A stretch of 64,000 nt of DNA, taken from contig OW285194.1 in the NCBI GenBank assembly GCA_935421135.1, positions 2,254,501 through 2,318,500 on the forward strand, read 5' to 3'. The notes beneath the pieces were generated by a model that made no database searches, had not been told where the DNA came from, and saw only the letters and a list, made by a program, of their open reading frames with translations. This document shows, in pieces, positions 48,901-60,532 of this stretch. The translations under genes and the position numbers were made by a program. The stretch's first letter is position 1; every line of letters starts with the position of its first letter. The stretch comes from Bugulina stolonifera. Lineage: Eukaryota > Bryozoa > Gymnolaemata > Cheilostomatida > Bugulidae.

Positions 48901-51900
48901 ATTATTGATCATTAAACTGCTCACTCACACCAACATTTTCTAATATTGATAAAACATTATATAATTAAGCAACAATTTGTAAAGGGCTTGCTAAATAACA
49001 TTTATAATACCCACAAGGAAATAACATGGTAGGCTTTGCTTAACTGTTGCTATAGTGAACATACATAAAATATAGCCTCAGCATCTGGCGGAGAAACAGA
49101 AGCATAGAGTATAATTCCTGCGACATTTAGGGAATCCAGGGCTATTTCCTTTAGAGCAATAGTAGACATATTCTCTGATGCGACTGTGTAGTTTGAACTG
49201 CCAAACATCAATAAGTATTATAACAAGAACCCATTTGCCAGCTTACCAATTTTTGTGTGCATACAGTTATGATAGAAATATACTCCACAATGAAACTGTT
49301 TTTCTTGAACTAGAGAGATTATAGTAGTATAGCACTGTTTGCCTCCTAACTAACTACATGACTGTATGGGTTTACAATATTGTCATGGTGGTATGCGATA
49401 AGTAATATTATACTACATAATTGTTAAACTGTTTTATGTTAATTTTGAATTCTACTGTTGAATACTTAGCATGAATACCTAACAGGCCGTTTATCCTACC
49501 TTCCACCTACTGACAATGACCAATCTAACGTTACACTGAACTCTACCATAGCATTGAGTTGTAATAACTTCCTCACGTCATTCAATCTGTTGTTTCTGAA
49601 GGCAACATGAAGTGGGCTCTTGACTAGAAAATAATATCAATAAAAATGTACTATGATCTCATAATATACATGTACATGAATGTAGCAAATGATGATGATG
49701 TAATATGCAGTAGAATGTGCCTAATTCAAACTCCAACAGACCACCATAACTGATTTGAATTAGGCACGAGTTTGAATTATGTGATCACTTTAGTTTGTAC
49801 ATTATATTTTGCATACATGTAAAAGTTTCAGCATATTTTTGCATAATACCATTAGTTGCATGTACGTCTATGTACTGATTTTCATTTGCTTCAACTGTGA
49901 ATATACATGTAATTAAAAGGCAGCTTTTGACATGGCCGCTTCTTGGTTAATAAACTGTTACCGCTTACTACACTCAAAACTACAACACTGCAGATTGGCA
50001 ACAAGCAATGCACCAAATGTACACAGTCATACAGGAAAACGACATGGAACCACATTGTTTAATTTTCATTTTAATAAACCTTACTGAGAGAGAATAACTT
50101 CAAATTGAGGTTGAAGTCCATGCAAATTTGAGATAATTCATAAAGTTACTAAGAATGTGACATATAAAATGAGAGTGTGCTGCTGCCTGTTCATGTGAGT
50201 TAGTATTATTTCTGTTTCTCATACAATGGACAGGATAGTTAGTTAGCTGTAGTGAGGAACCTTGTATATTTTATCACTTTAGCAGAAATTGTAGATTTAG
50301 GAGGGCTTTTTTGTTTGAGCAGTGACTTTAGCTGGTGTGCATCTTCCAAAGTCAAGAAACATCTTTCTCTCTCAGTTCTAGAGTTTTTGATGAATAGAAA
50401 CATTCTCAGTTATGAAATCGATGCTTTTCTTTAGCATTTATCTTTGAAAATTTCTCACAGGCGTTGCAGCTGTTATTGTACTACAACCATGGTTTAGTCC
50501 ATATGCATGATGACCAAGCACTCTACCATTACTTTGTTAGGTCCACAGTGTACAACCACATTAAAATGAGGGTACACACTTACTGGCCGTATAACCACTG
50601 AAATTGAGGTATGTGCACACCCTATACTCCTGTATAACTACATTTCGAACACAGAAAAGCAAGCTGCAGGTGTCTAAACTGTAAATAATGAATCTGAATT
50701 ACATGTAGTTTAAGCCATTTCTATAGTACTCAGCAGGGACCAAGGTTAGTAGTTTAAACTAGCAATATTCTCGAGTTAGCGTGAGGTTGAATTAGGCGAG
50801 TTCCACTCTTATACATGTATCAGTTCTGTACTTTGTGTTAATTTGCATCTGTTGGGTGTGACTCTATAGGTAATACTTAATATCACCTACGGAGTCACAT
50901 CCAAAGGATGGAGATTATACAGTTCAGAAGTAACTATTGAAACAAGTACCATGTCTAAAACACGAAGTACAGAACTTATATAACAGTGAAACTCTTAAAA
51001 CTGTCAGCAATATCAAATTTTGTTGATGCTGACAATTTTAAGTAAAATAAATCGGAAAAATAATGTTGCTGGGTCACCTCTTGCTCTGTACTAATGTTCA
51101 GTGCTTGAACTGGTATAGATGCAGTTTTCAACAGCACAGGTTAGTAGATATTCACAGCTATGATTGTATAAATAAGTTGGTTGAGGCTTCATCCTGAAAA
51201 CCGTCTCTACTCCAGTTTACTTATAGGCAAACATTTTAATAGAAATGCTTTATTGTGTAAATGTGCCATTGCACCACCTATGTACAATGTATATATATTT
51301 CATATGTGACTCTCCTTTTACACTGTTTTAATTATCTAAATGTGTTTGTCCTTGTAGGCTACTAAATTCTAGTAATGTCACCATGAAAATACATCAGTAC
51401 CTTTCTTTTTGTCTCAGCAAAGGATCAGTGTGCACCTCGTACTCGTACTGCGTTTAGTAAACTACATATTGTGTAATATTGTTAACTAGACTACGTTATG
51501 CAATAGTACTTTAAGTTCACATTACTTGAGTTGGTGTCTGGAGGAGCGTTAACATCAGGTTCAAACTTTAACATAATTTCAAATATTTTTGGATCATCTG
51601 GATTGTCAGGATTTTGAGGGTAATCTAGAGAAGACATCAAAGGTGTAACTCCGTGTTTGTCTTCCATATCCGGGTCAGCCTGTGAACACAAAGATAAAGC
51701 TGAGTGACACTTACATGTACTTATATAACAGGAATCATTGAAATAGGTCAATCTTTTACCTCACCTGATAAAACGATATTTGATAGCTTTGCAAACCTCA
51801 TGAAGGAAGTAAAGTGTCAATAAAAGGATCATTCTGCTTCATTTTTCCTGTAAAATAAACACTCCTGACTATGGCATCTTCCACATACAGGATTGCTTGT

Positions 51901-54900
51901 GGCTGGTTGTTTCTAGCCTCTCTAGGGGTCAGTATGCATGTCTGGTTATGTGGATTGCATAGCCTAGACTCACCTGGATATCAAGACACCATTCCATAAA
52001 CTGAACATATAAATCATCCACGGCTATTCTTAGAGGTGTTTCACCAAATACATTCTGTAGATTTATATATTCTGGATATCTCTTATAGTAAGCTTTAGCC
52101 ACCGCTAAACTGTTGTGGCAATGAACACAAATTAGTGTGCTTTTATGATCATTTATATAAGTACATCTTATGTTAAGTTAGCATTGAAACTGCAACGCTC
52201 AGACAAATAACAATAATACCAAAACTTGTAGTGGAGAGAAGTTGACCTTAAATAGTAAAGGTTCAAATCATTAGCAATTAAAACACTTCAAATATCCTAC
52301 ATGTATGTAAATCACCCTGTGCGTTGAACAGTAAATCTTCTGTTGTATTGGATTTGTTTTTGCTTTAATACTGTCTGAAATTAAGCAATTTTGTATTCAT
52401 GGATATTATAAATGAATCATTCATGGTTATAAAAATATCGTTTAATTTTAGACAGTATCAAAGCAAAATATTCTATGTAAATCACCCTCTAAGTTGACTA
52501 GTGAATTTTCTATTGTATTAGATGGGCATGTCCATAATTAGTCGTGGGACATTCAGAAGATATATATGTGGATTTCTCCAAAAGTTTTCATGTTAAGGAC
52601 ACAAAATTTGCCCAAATACTTGATCAGAGCATGTTATTATTTGTTATAGAGCCAATTTGCGTTTAACTCCAATTAGTTGGCAAAAAAATATGGCTAAATA
52701 TGCGTCAGTCGTGGGACATCACACAAATGTAAAAATTCCACCCAACAATATACTGTTACATTTTTCTCTGATTTGACTGCTTTAATTAGTTTGATTTTTG
52801 TCTTATCAGAGAGTTAAGAGAATGCCTCATGTTATGAACTACTTTTCTAGTTGTGCTATCTTTATTAAGGTCCATGCTCATGATCTGGAATTGTTAGTCG
52901 CGGGACGTATAAATGTTAGTCGTGGGACGTGTGTGAATAATCATTACATTAACTTAGTGCGGGTGGTCTTATTTAATCCAAACAAAGTTTTTATTAACAT
53001 AAAGAAGTTAAAATATTCATAAACTGCTATACATAAACTATAGAAGAGCTTAAGAAGCTGTTATGCGATTCAATCTGCTGTAACATGTAAACGGTCAAAC
53101 TTTGGTAAATGGCTAAATATGAACTAAGGTCTATGGAATAGTTCACATGTGCAGCTTTTCCAAGATGTCTTCTGCAGCCACTCTGGCTGTTCTTACAGGT
53201 GCATCATAAAAACTGTGCCTCTTTGTTGGAAGTTTTGCAACTACAGAGATCTCTATTGCACCCAAAGTAAGCGATGCAACGTGATGAATCTTTTGCAGAG
53301 CGGGTACAGATCGAACATTCTCCCACCTTTGGTTCAAGAAATCCCTGTTCCCATTTATCTTGGCTGTAGCTACATGGATGATCTTTGTGCTCTTGCTGTA
53401 CTTGTGGGCTACGTTGTAAAAGTCTTCAGCATTTGAGACAATCTCTTTTCTTGATCTAACAAGGCGCCACACCAGACGTTTTACCGATCCACCAATCCCA
53501 TCTACCGCACCCTTTCCATGGGATGTCGCAAAATAGTTCCACTCTAAATGTTCAAAGTCGTGGATCACTTTGAAGTAGTTGAGGTTTGAGAGTAGAAATC
53601 TCTGTTCAAATTGCGATGCAGCACCATCTGAGAAAATGGACACCGAGTTGACATGTTGGCAACATTCCTTTAGATCAGTGAATAATGTGTCCATAAAAGC
53701 GTGTACAGCATACTTATCAGGCTGCAAATAATCGCTAGTGATGCAATATGATTGGTGAAAATCTTTGGCCCAAATACAGCATGTGAATACAGTAACCTGT
53801 CTGTATGTGAAGTGTGCGGGCTTGAATTTCATCCTGGAAAGCTGTCTGGTAATTTTCAGCAAAGTCGACTTGAATAACGCATTCTTTGTTGTTGAGATTT
53901 TGGCGCTTCTTTTCAAAATAACAAGCTTGCTGATTTTCGATTTAATAGATAAAGGATCAAACTTTTAGTTCTGATGTTCAATTATTTTTGAACTGATTAC
54001 CTTTAGTGACCTTAACCTTGAGCTTTTGTGACTTTGCATCCCGCTGTTTCTGTTTTCTTTGACGTTCATATTCTCTATAGCACTGTAGTTCGTCTTCTGA
54101 CATGTCTTGCTTTCTCTTTGCTCTGGAAACCTTAGATTGTTCTGCCTTGGTTTGTTTGTACAATTCATATTTTGCTGTATCTAGTTTTATTCTGTTTTTA
54201 TAGTTTCTTTGTCGATCAGCTCCTGCTTTAGGTCTTGCCATGTTGACAACAGAACTACTTGTGAGCAACTAAGTGATCTGTTGTGTTATGCTCAATGTAA
54301 TGATATGATGTTCTAGAATTGTCTTTAAACCATTGCATCATACTTGTAAAATGTCATAAACATAATATGATTCAACAGAAAGTATATTTTGTCCATGCTT
54401 AGAGCAATCATTAACAATCCTAGTAGACTCTAGGGGTGTCCCGCGACTGACATGTCCCACGACTAACCGCACAATGTAAGAAATTTTCATGTCTGAGAAA
54501 AAATATTTCTAACCATCAATTGTTGCAAGTAGAACCAAGTAAAAACAGATTATTGTCTAAATTGGTTTGGTAGTAAAAGCATTAGAAACTTTTTTGTACA
54601 TATTTTGTTAGTCGTGGGACACTGAGTGAGCCTTGACCTATGAGGAGCGCACAGACCTCATTATTTGCTGTGGTGATTGCAAGGTGGGGGAATCTCAAGA
54701 AGACATAGGTAGCTTTTGTTGTGATGCATGTATGAAAATGTATCATTTTACGAAGTCAAGCTATCACCCATTTAATAATCACCCAAATTACATGCATATT
54801 TTTACTTGTAAACTATCTAAGGTTTGACACACCACGGATGAAAATTGAGAGGATATAGAATGTTTGGCTATGAAAATTTGGTAAATATAGGATATTGTTA

Positions 54901-55657
54901 GTACATTCAGAGCATTGTATTTGGCCAGAAATGAAAATATAGTTTTGCTGTATTTTTCATTTATTTATGGACATGCCCAGATATTATTTTGCTTTGATGC
55001 TCTCTGGAATCAAACAATCCTATAGCCATGAATATTGCATTAGTGTCTATCAAACTAATCTGAGTGCTGCATGTATCTTATCAAGTTTTGTTGGAAACTT
55101 CACAGAATGATCAAAAGTCATATAAACAGAAAAATTAGATGGAGATGCCTTTTGTTGAACATTTGGATATAACTATGTCTTACGAGTGGTATAGAGCACA
55201 CGTGTGAAACACTGAGTTTCTTCCTGTGTTGCAAATTGTTAAATAATTATCGAAATTCTCGCAGTTCATGATTGCTTCTGCTATTGGCACATTGTCCTTT
55301 CTAGCAGCATTATGCAGAACAGTGCAGCCATCAAACTGAAACACATTACACAGGGTAGAGACATTTGAAATTATTTATAGAATACAATGTATATTTGGTA
55401 TGATTTATCTCTTTTAGGTAGTGCAAAAAGATGATGCCTTTGTGGTATATGCTTAGCCTTTCTTTCTAAGATCAGTGCTGTCATATAAAACTCTGCAGTG
55501 TATAGAAAGTACGTGATTGTATTATGCGTTATGTATGGCCATGGTTACTAAAACAGACCTGAATTCGTTCATTGACTGATGCCCCTTCAGCTATCAGTGC
55601 ATGGACACGGTCAAGGTCACCATCTTCAACTGCTAGCAACAGATCAACTGAAGTCAT
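45921..55657 (-). CDS. Ankyrin-repeat gene D with helical C-terminus
   Basis: Eight exons: 55559-55657 (ATG at 55657-55655), 55200-55335, 51974-52104, 51526-51679, 49500-49623, 49065-49197, 48377-48492 and 45921-46221 (stop at 45923-45921). They sum to 1194 bp, 397 residues, with no stop. Exon 1 already contains an ankyrin helix pair (MTSVDLLLAVEDGDLDRVHA), so it corresponds to exons 1 and 2 of gene A. Further repeats: GCTVLHNAARKDNVPIAEAI and HGVTPLMSSL. The last three exons keep the phases 2,0,2 of genes A and C, and the 116-bp exon matches C. The C-terminus (RILAMALAHCHGPLKN to YDIYAERLNKL) is helical and diverged. Its introns hold a DNA transposon (52524-54978), a solo LTR and a minisatellite. 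The donor of exon 2 is weak (two choices 2 bp apart). Confidence 0.8.
46607..46985. repeat. 15-bp minisatellite (GTACCTGTGGTATGA)n
   Basis: About 25 copies with three common variants (CCTG, CATG, CCCG), in the last intron of gene D. One 1-bp insertion at about 46861 changes register. Confidence 0.95.
47686..48293 (+). mobile_element. Solo LTR, family 2
   Basis: Approximate borders TGTAAG to CACTACA. Contains AGCCATATTGTTATGCGATTTCC, a TATA-like TATAAAAGC (about 47813), CTCTAATAAAGCAAC (about 47863), and a duplicated ATAAGCCTAAGCATCGGGCC-type block. Inside the last intron of gene D, in antisense orientation. A related copy is at 57274-59159, split by a hAT-like element. Confidence 0.65.
50540..50655. 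repeat. Partial copy of the 2990-3287 MITE-like family
   Basis: AATGAGGGTACACAC, CTGGCCGTATAACCA, GTGTGCACACC-like and ACTACATTTCGAACA follow the order seen at 3190-3287. In an intron of gene D. Confidence 0.5.
50798..50994. mobile_element. 197-bp hairpin MITE
   Basis: Arms GAGTTCCACT.../...AGTGAAACTC, GTTCTGTACTTTGTGTT/AACACGAAGTACAGAAC and GTGTGACTC..ATAGGT/ACCTACGGAGTCACA pair across the whole length. Intron of gene D. Confidence 0.7.
52358..52470. repeat. Hairpin within a tandem repeat unit
   Basis: TTTTGCTTTAATACTGTCTG and its complement at the right end form arms of about 25 bp. The surrounding unit (GTAAATCACCCT...TTGTATT(G/A)GAT) occurs twice, and the second is split by the transposon at 52524. 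Confidence 0.65.
52524..54978 (-). mobile_element. DNA transposon with GGGCATGTCCATAA termini, unclassified
   Basis: 2455 bp. Inverted ends GGGCATGTCCATAA, flanked by AGAT on both sides (52520-52523 and 54979-54982). The motif TTAGTCGTGGGACA occurs near 52538, 52703, 52895, 52914 and 54604, and inverted near 54437-54468, so subterminal repeats crowd both ends. Encodes a two-exon transposase-like gene on the minus strand. Inserted in an intron of gene D, same strand. The neighbouring repeat unit gives an empty-site comparison that supports the borders. Confidence 0.85.
53143..54241 (-). CDS. Transposase-like protein, two exons
   Basis: Exon 1 54017-54241 (ATG at 54241-54239), exon 2 53143-53925, separated by a 91-bp intron (GTTAAG to GCAAG), giving about 335 residues in frame. 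Exon 1 is highly basic (RQRNYKNRIK, YEREYERQRKQKQRD-like) and resembles a DNA-binding or nuclear-targeting region. Exon 2 has FSDGAASQFEQRFLLSNL and FATSHGKGAVDGIGGSVKR, motifs I associate with an unclassified group of transposon proteins in cnidarians, sponges and fish; the Asp in SDGA and in AVDG are candidate catalytic residues. The protein is short compared with what I would expect, with no Cys-rich N-terminal segment like that at 43948-44343, so it may be internally deleted. Confidence 0.75.
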
Positions 55658-55746
55658 GATTTAGATCTAGCTCTAAAATTAAAAGAATCTTCATGTCACC
55701 ATAATACAGTTAGCAGTCAAACGTTATAAATTATCTGACAAAATAT

Positions 55747-56454
55747 TGTAATGGTTTTTGGGTTTTTGCACGGCCGTTCTGAGACGACTCCCGAGTCCAA
55801 AACAAAGTGGTGCTAGGCTTTTTATTACACGAGAGATTAACAGGTACTAGTAGTCAAATAACTACCACAGACGGCCTATATGATTCTGAGCCAATGCTTG
55901 TTTGCTATACTGAGAAAGAGAGTGATCCGACCTAGTAAGAAGTTCGTGTTGCAAAGTTGAGGACCTTAACAATTGGAATGACCTATCTACAAAGTGAAGT
56001 CTCTATATATAAGTATAGTTGTGTCTTTATTGAGATCCAAGCATGAACTGAGACAACAAATAGAAAAACAATACCCTCTATAATTATAGTAATAGAACTT
56101 CCGGAGGAAGTTCCAGTAAAAAGGCCAACGTAGTGTCGTAAAGACATGGCATAGAGTCATCTGGAAATTGCACAACAATATGGTGGCCAGAAGCCCGAGG
56201 GCCAACCCAAAATAAGTCGGGTTTGACAAAAGATGCTTAAAATCATCTAGATCATATGCAAAGTCAATATCCAGTATTTCTAAGAGGTCGGGCCTCTTTA
56301 CTTGAGTATAAAAAGGGTATAATGACTCAGTAATGCATATAAGAAGTGTACAGGTAACATTCAACTCCATAGACAATGGGTACAAGCAGGTATAATGCAA
56401 GTGTAAGTATATAATTAGCGTCATGTAGTCGGGCGGCTGAGCGTGACCATTACA
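55747..56454 (-). mobile_element. Solo LTR, family 1, opposite orientation
   Basis: 708 bp with 8-bp inverted tips TGTAATGG/CCATTACA and ATAT on each side (55743-55746 and 56455-56458). Homologous to 3942-4751 along most of its length, including GAGGTCGGGCCTCTTTAC, the CACCATATTGTTG block and the AATAAAGAC poly(A) region. The 145-codon frame it contains is not a gene. Located just upstream of the start of gene D. Confidence 0.85.
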
Positions 56455-56458
56455 ATAT

Positions 56459-57273
56459 GCCCAATTATGAATTAATTATCACGTATACTCCAACTACCAC
56501 TTTGGGTAATCCCTCTCAAAGCTTTGCACTCCCAAAGTATAATAGCAGCAAGCAAGGAACTACAGATAGGCAGCAACAACTAATTTAGGCTAAGCAGTAC
56601 TTTCTCAAATTTATCGAATAAAGAACTTATAGTATCGGCTATGCTGACGACACTTCATCCACAGCAAGCTTAACTAGACGGCCTGTTTGTTTTGACTTGT
56701 CATGATTTTCCATGTTTCTGGCTTGTGTCACCTTTTTATGGGCTATTTGCATGAATGTAAATCCTGAAAATTACCAAAGTTTACCCTGGTAAAAAGGTTC
56801 ATGTATCTTCAAATTTTTGCGTCATGATTGTAACTTCCTTGAGTGGAGGAGTTCCCTCATCCCATTATAAAGTACATTTTTAACCATGCAATGCAAAGCA
56901 CATGCTTAGGTAGGCAAATTTAATGTTTGTCAGCATAAAGGGTTTATGCAGCTGGTTCTCGTTTACGTGTCTGTACAGAACAACAATTATTACTTACAAT
57001 CGAAAGAGATTCTTCAGTCAAAGTACTACGTACATGTTGTATTTTAAGTAGCAAAGTCCTGCTCCACTCTTTAATTACTAGCTCTTACCATAATATTATG
57101 TACATGTATTTTTATAAAGCTACTAACTTATTTGAAAGGAATGCAATAATTGTTTTGTTACGTTGTGTAGGAACCAACTTGTATTGTCCCAAATATGAGA
57201 CAAATATTTTATTGTTCAGAGAGTGCTGCCTACAAAGCACTATGTGAAAGCTAAGTTTATTTTATTACGAGAA
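56459..57273. other. Intergenic, no gene seen
   Basis: AT-rich spacer upstream of gene D and its LTR. No supported ORF or RNA gene. Confidence 0.45.
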
Positions 57274-59159
57274 AATAATATGTTGTAATGTTTCATGGGT
57301 AGGTCATACTGGTGCTGATGTATAATATTTATGTAGACGCGAGTGTGGGAAGTGCTTGAGTGTGGTCTATCAAGTTGTACTTCTACCATTACATAAAGAC
57401 TATTAGTGCTTCACGGTGTTGCCTCCCCACTGAAATTCAGTTTTCTGGAGGAATTTAATCAAACACCGGTTGACACTGGTTATCTTGGCCCTGGTCTGGT
57501 TCAGTGTCAATCGGTGCTAGATAAGGATCGATATACCGAACCGCACCGGATCCCTTGGTCCTGGTTTCAAGCGGTGTTAGACGGTGTTAACTTTGGTTCG
57601 ATATACCGGATCGAGCCAGTTCAGGAGCCGGTTTGCCTATCAGTTGTCCCATCGTTCAATACAAGGGAACCAAACTCTTCAACATTGTCTTACAACATGA
57701 GTTCAAGCCGATAATTTGTGTTTTATTCTATTTTCAGATTACGGCTGGCAGGCCGGGCTTCATTGAAATATAGCATATTATCTTCATTTATGTGGCAACT
57801 GGGCTCGTAAAAGTAATCAGTGCTTACTCCTACTCCAAGATTTTGTATTTGCCCATGTATTCTAGTGATAGTCACAAGTTTCATTGGATCTTACTTTACC
57901 TATTTTATAGAATATTATATTAAATATAAAAACATGAGGCTGGACACACCCAACCCACTAGGAATAATTTATTAGATTTATTACTGATAGCATAGTCACT
58001 GAAATGCACAAAAGATAATAAATTACATGAGCTGACTTCATATCACAAGAGAAAGAATAAACGCTAGCATGGTTGCATATGATGTAATGATAATGCAGGA
58101 AATCTTTTTTGCAAGCTTTCTCAATTGCTGAATTGGGATAAACCAGTGAGTCCACAATTGAATCTAGCAGATGAGATTTTTCTCCAGTATGAGATGGGCT
58201 CAGTTAGATGAATTCTACCTACAACATGTTGATTGAACATTGGCTTATTTTAAATAAACAGCTGGTGGTTACTAAAAGCATAACTACACAACGACTTCAT
58301 ATTAAAAAACCATAATAATCTAATGATTAATTAAGAGCTATTTTAATATGCATTATTATATTGTATTATTATTTAATTAATATAAATATAATACATATTA
58401 AATATAAGCAATTAAATATTATAAGCATTGTACCTATTCTTAGTTGCAATCGACGAATATACTATAATAAAATTTAAACATTAGTAGATTAATTGTAATA
58501 ATTAATCCAATTCAATGCTACGTTTAAATTTAATAACTTAACTAATTATCAAATCATATACTTATACTATTCTATTCTAGAACGCTGTTCATGAATAAAT
58601 CAATCATATCCAAACGATAGAATATAATATGATATACTACAGGTGATATGGAATGACACACAATCTACTAAGTTACGTAATTAATAATCAATTTATTACC
58701 TCGACAACATCAACAACTTATTTAGTATTAATCACAGCCACGATGGCAGTTGTAATGAAAACGGAAACGCAAAGGTATGCAACCTAGTTTGAAGTGAGGT
58801 GAACAAAACCACGTGATATTAGACCGCACGAATATTTAATCAGTGCTGGCACAGCGATCCGGTTTGATGACATCGAATTGCACCGAACCATCAATATATC
58901 CTATAGGCACGATGTCGCTTTTAAATGGTTACGATTCGATGCAAATAAAAGTGACAATACTCAACGCCGGCAGGTTTTACATCAAAAACATCATTTGAAA
59001 CCGAAACACCGTGCAGCACTAACATAAAGAGTGAACAGTTATGTAGCTCTTATTAGTGTTGTAAGAATGTAGGCCTGATGCTTAGACTCATTGAAGAGTC
59101 ATGAGTCAAGAGTCCCATGTACCCACATCAACATATTATTTAGTCTACGGGTCTGACTT
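57274..59159 (-). mobile_element. LTR family 2 copy, split by a hAT-like element
   Basis: 57274-57403 is the reverse complement of about 48185-48293 (TGTAATGTTTCATGGGTAGG tip, GTGTGGGAA(G/A)TGCTTGA, TTGTACTTCTACCATTACA), and 59022-59159 continues the same alignment (AGAGTGAACAGTT, TAGTGTTGTAAGAATGTAGG). The intervening 1.6 kb is an insertion. The far end of the LTR is lost near 59159. Confidence 0.65.
57404..59021. mobile_element. Non-autonomous hAT-like element
   Basis: 1618 bp with inverted ends TAGTGCTTCACGGTGTT and TAGTGCTGCACGGTGTT, typical of hAT tips (T/CAGTG). ACATAAAG lies right of the element (59022-59029) and at 57391-57398 on the left with five extra bases before the tip; it may be an 8-bp duplication altered at the left. 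Subterminal repeats of GGTTCGATATACCGGATC type occur near both ends. Centre is AT-rich with no transposase ORF. Confidence 0.7.
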
Positions 59160-59606
59160 TGCTACACACTAGTCGTCTTCTTCAGCTCATACTTGTATTA
59201 TTACTTGTATACTTGCTCTATTGTGTGTGCCTACACTTATATACTTGCTTATACTGTGCAATCAGTGGACCATTTATGTATCTAGTCTTAATAGACTATG
59301 CTTACTTGCCTTGCGTGCCTACCATAAGAGAGGCCGAGGTCTCAGAACTGGCTAGTTTTTATATATATATTGTTTCTTTCACGCCATGATATTAAGTACT
59401 TTTCATAATGGCTAATTACAATTTATACTTGTATTTAGTTACAATAATTATATTACATTATGTTGCCATGACACATGAAATTGCTTTGGAAACTTTTGCA
59501 CATGGAAAATTATGGAAAGGCTTTGCTATTATAGTTTCTTCAACATACACACATCTTTTACAACTTTAATTTACTTTCATTGCGCATGCGGATGTGTATT
59601 TGTATA
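59160..59606 (+). other. Possible LTR-derived fragment and spacer
   Basis: 59325-59395 (GAGAGGCCGAGGTCTCAGAAC) resembles the 4186-4206 part of solo LTR family 1 in the plus orientation. The 76-codon hydrophobic frame over it is not convincing as a gene. Confidence 0.35.
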
Positions 59607-59862
59607 TATTAGGCTTTTTCGGAAGCTGTACTGGTTCAATATGAGACTGCTTTTAATATCCAAACACAGCTTAAGCATTCAGATGAGACTAGGGTTTCAT
59701 CTGGAGGGGAGTACCCTTGTTAGCAATAATAATATTATTATTACCAGGCAGACCTGACTTAGCGTTATAGCTACTGTAATATTGCTGAATAAAATAAATT
59801 GTCATTGCAGCAGATTATTATTTATAAAACTTGTACGAGCAATATCCAAATACGCCTATTTA
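59607..59862 (+). repeat. Interspersed repeat R, copy 3
   Basis: GGAAGCTGTACTGGTTCA, AGCTTAAGCATTCAG, ATTATTATTACCAGGCAGACC, TAGCGTTATAGCTA and GCAATATCCAAATACGCC in the shared order. Confidence 0.7.
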
Positions 59863-60074
59863 TTCCTGCTTACACATGTAATAATGTCCATCTCAATGCA
59901 TATACAGTGCGAATACATAAATACATCACTCACTCACCGACTTATATACTTCTCAGCATTACCAGCCAACGCTTGCCAACTCCCTATGTGAAAGGTGACA
60001 CTGCTTTTTTGGCAGGGGTAGATGAGTTGCATTGAAGCTACACTGGTTTGTATGACCTCAAGGACTTTTAATAT

Positions 60075-60185
60075 GAGGCACAGAAGCAATTGTGGCTGGA
60101 TGCTCCTCACAGCACCACAGTTCCAACCTAAAACCTTTAGCATGAAAGTTCGGCATTCTAACCACTGGGCCACAATCACAAATGC
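60075..60185 (-). mobile_element. tRNA-like sequence, probably SINE-derived
   Basis: Minus strand has an A box TGGCCCAGTGGTTAGAATGC and a weak B-box region (TAGGTTGGAAC). Cloverleaf not intact. Confidence 0.45.
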
Positions 60186-60254
60186 AATGCACATACAAAT
60201 ATAAATATTTATTGTATATAATTATTATATTGTATTGTACATGTATTATATTGT

Positions 60255-60532
60255 ACATATTTGAAAATTGTACTGGTTTGTATGAGGCTGCATTTATTGC
60301 AACATGCATTATGCATTTATGCAACATGAGCATTCAGGCATTGCTAATGCTCTATCTGAAGGCAAATCCATTTGACTATTATACAGTCATGGTGTGTGTT
60401 ATAAATATGATTACCAGGTATGCCTAGCTAATCGTGATATCCCACTGTGCAATACTGGTTAACGTCAACTTCTATGTTACTCATTGTTAGTCATCTAGTA
60501 TGCATGTGCAACATCCAATTATGCCAATTATT
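60255..60532 (+). repeat. Interspersed repeat R, copy 4 (diverged)
   Basis: GAAAATTGTACTGGTTTG, GAGCATTCAGGCATTGCTAA, GCTCTATCTGAAGG, GATTACCAGGTATGCCTA and GTGCAACATCCAATTATGCC. The middle contains an extra ATGCATTATGCATTTATGCA segment. Confidence 0.65.

Noticed and set aside
54633..54827. Cys-rich plus-strand ORF (CCGDC, CCDAC) resembling a zinc-binding segment
   Set aside because: Short, lies in the subterminal part of a DNA transposon, opposite to its gene, and has no clear zinc-finger spacing.
57406..57714. 102-codon ORF
   Set aside because: It lies in the subterminal repeats of the hAT-like element and consists of repeated terminal motifs.
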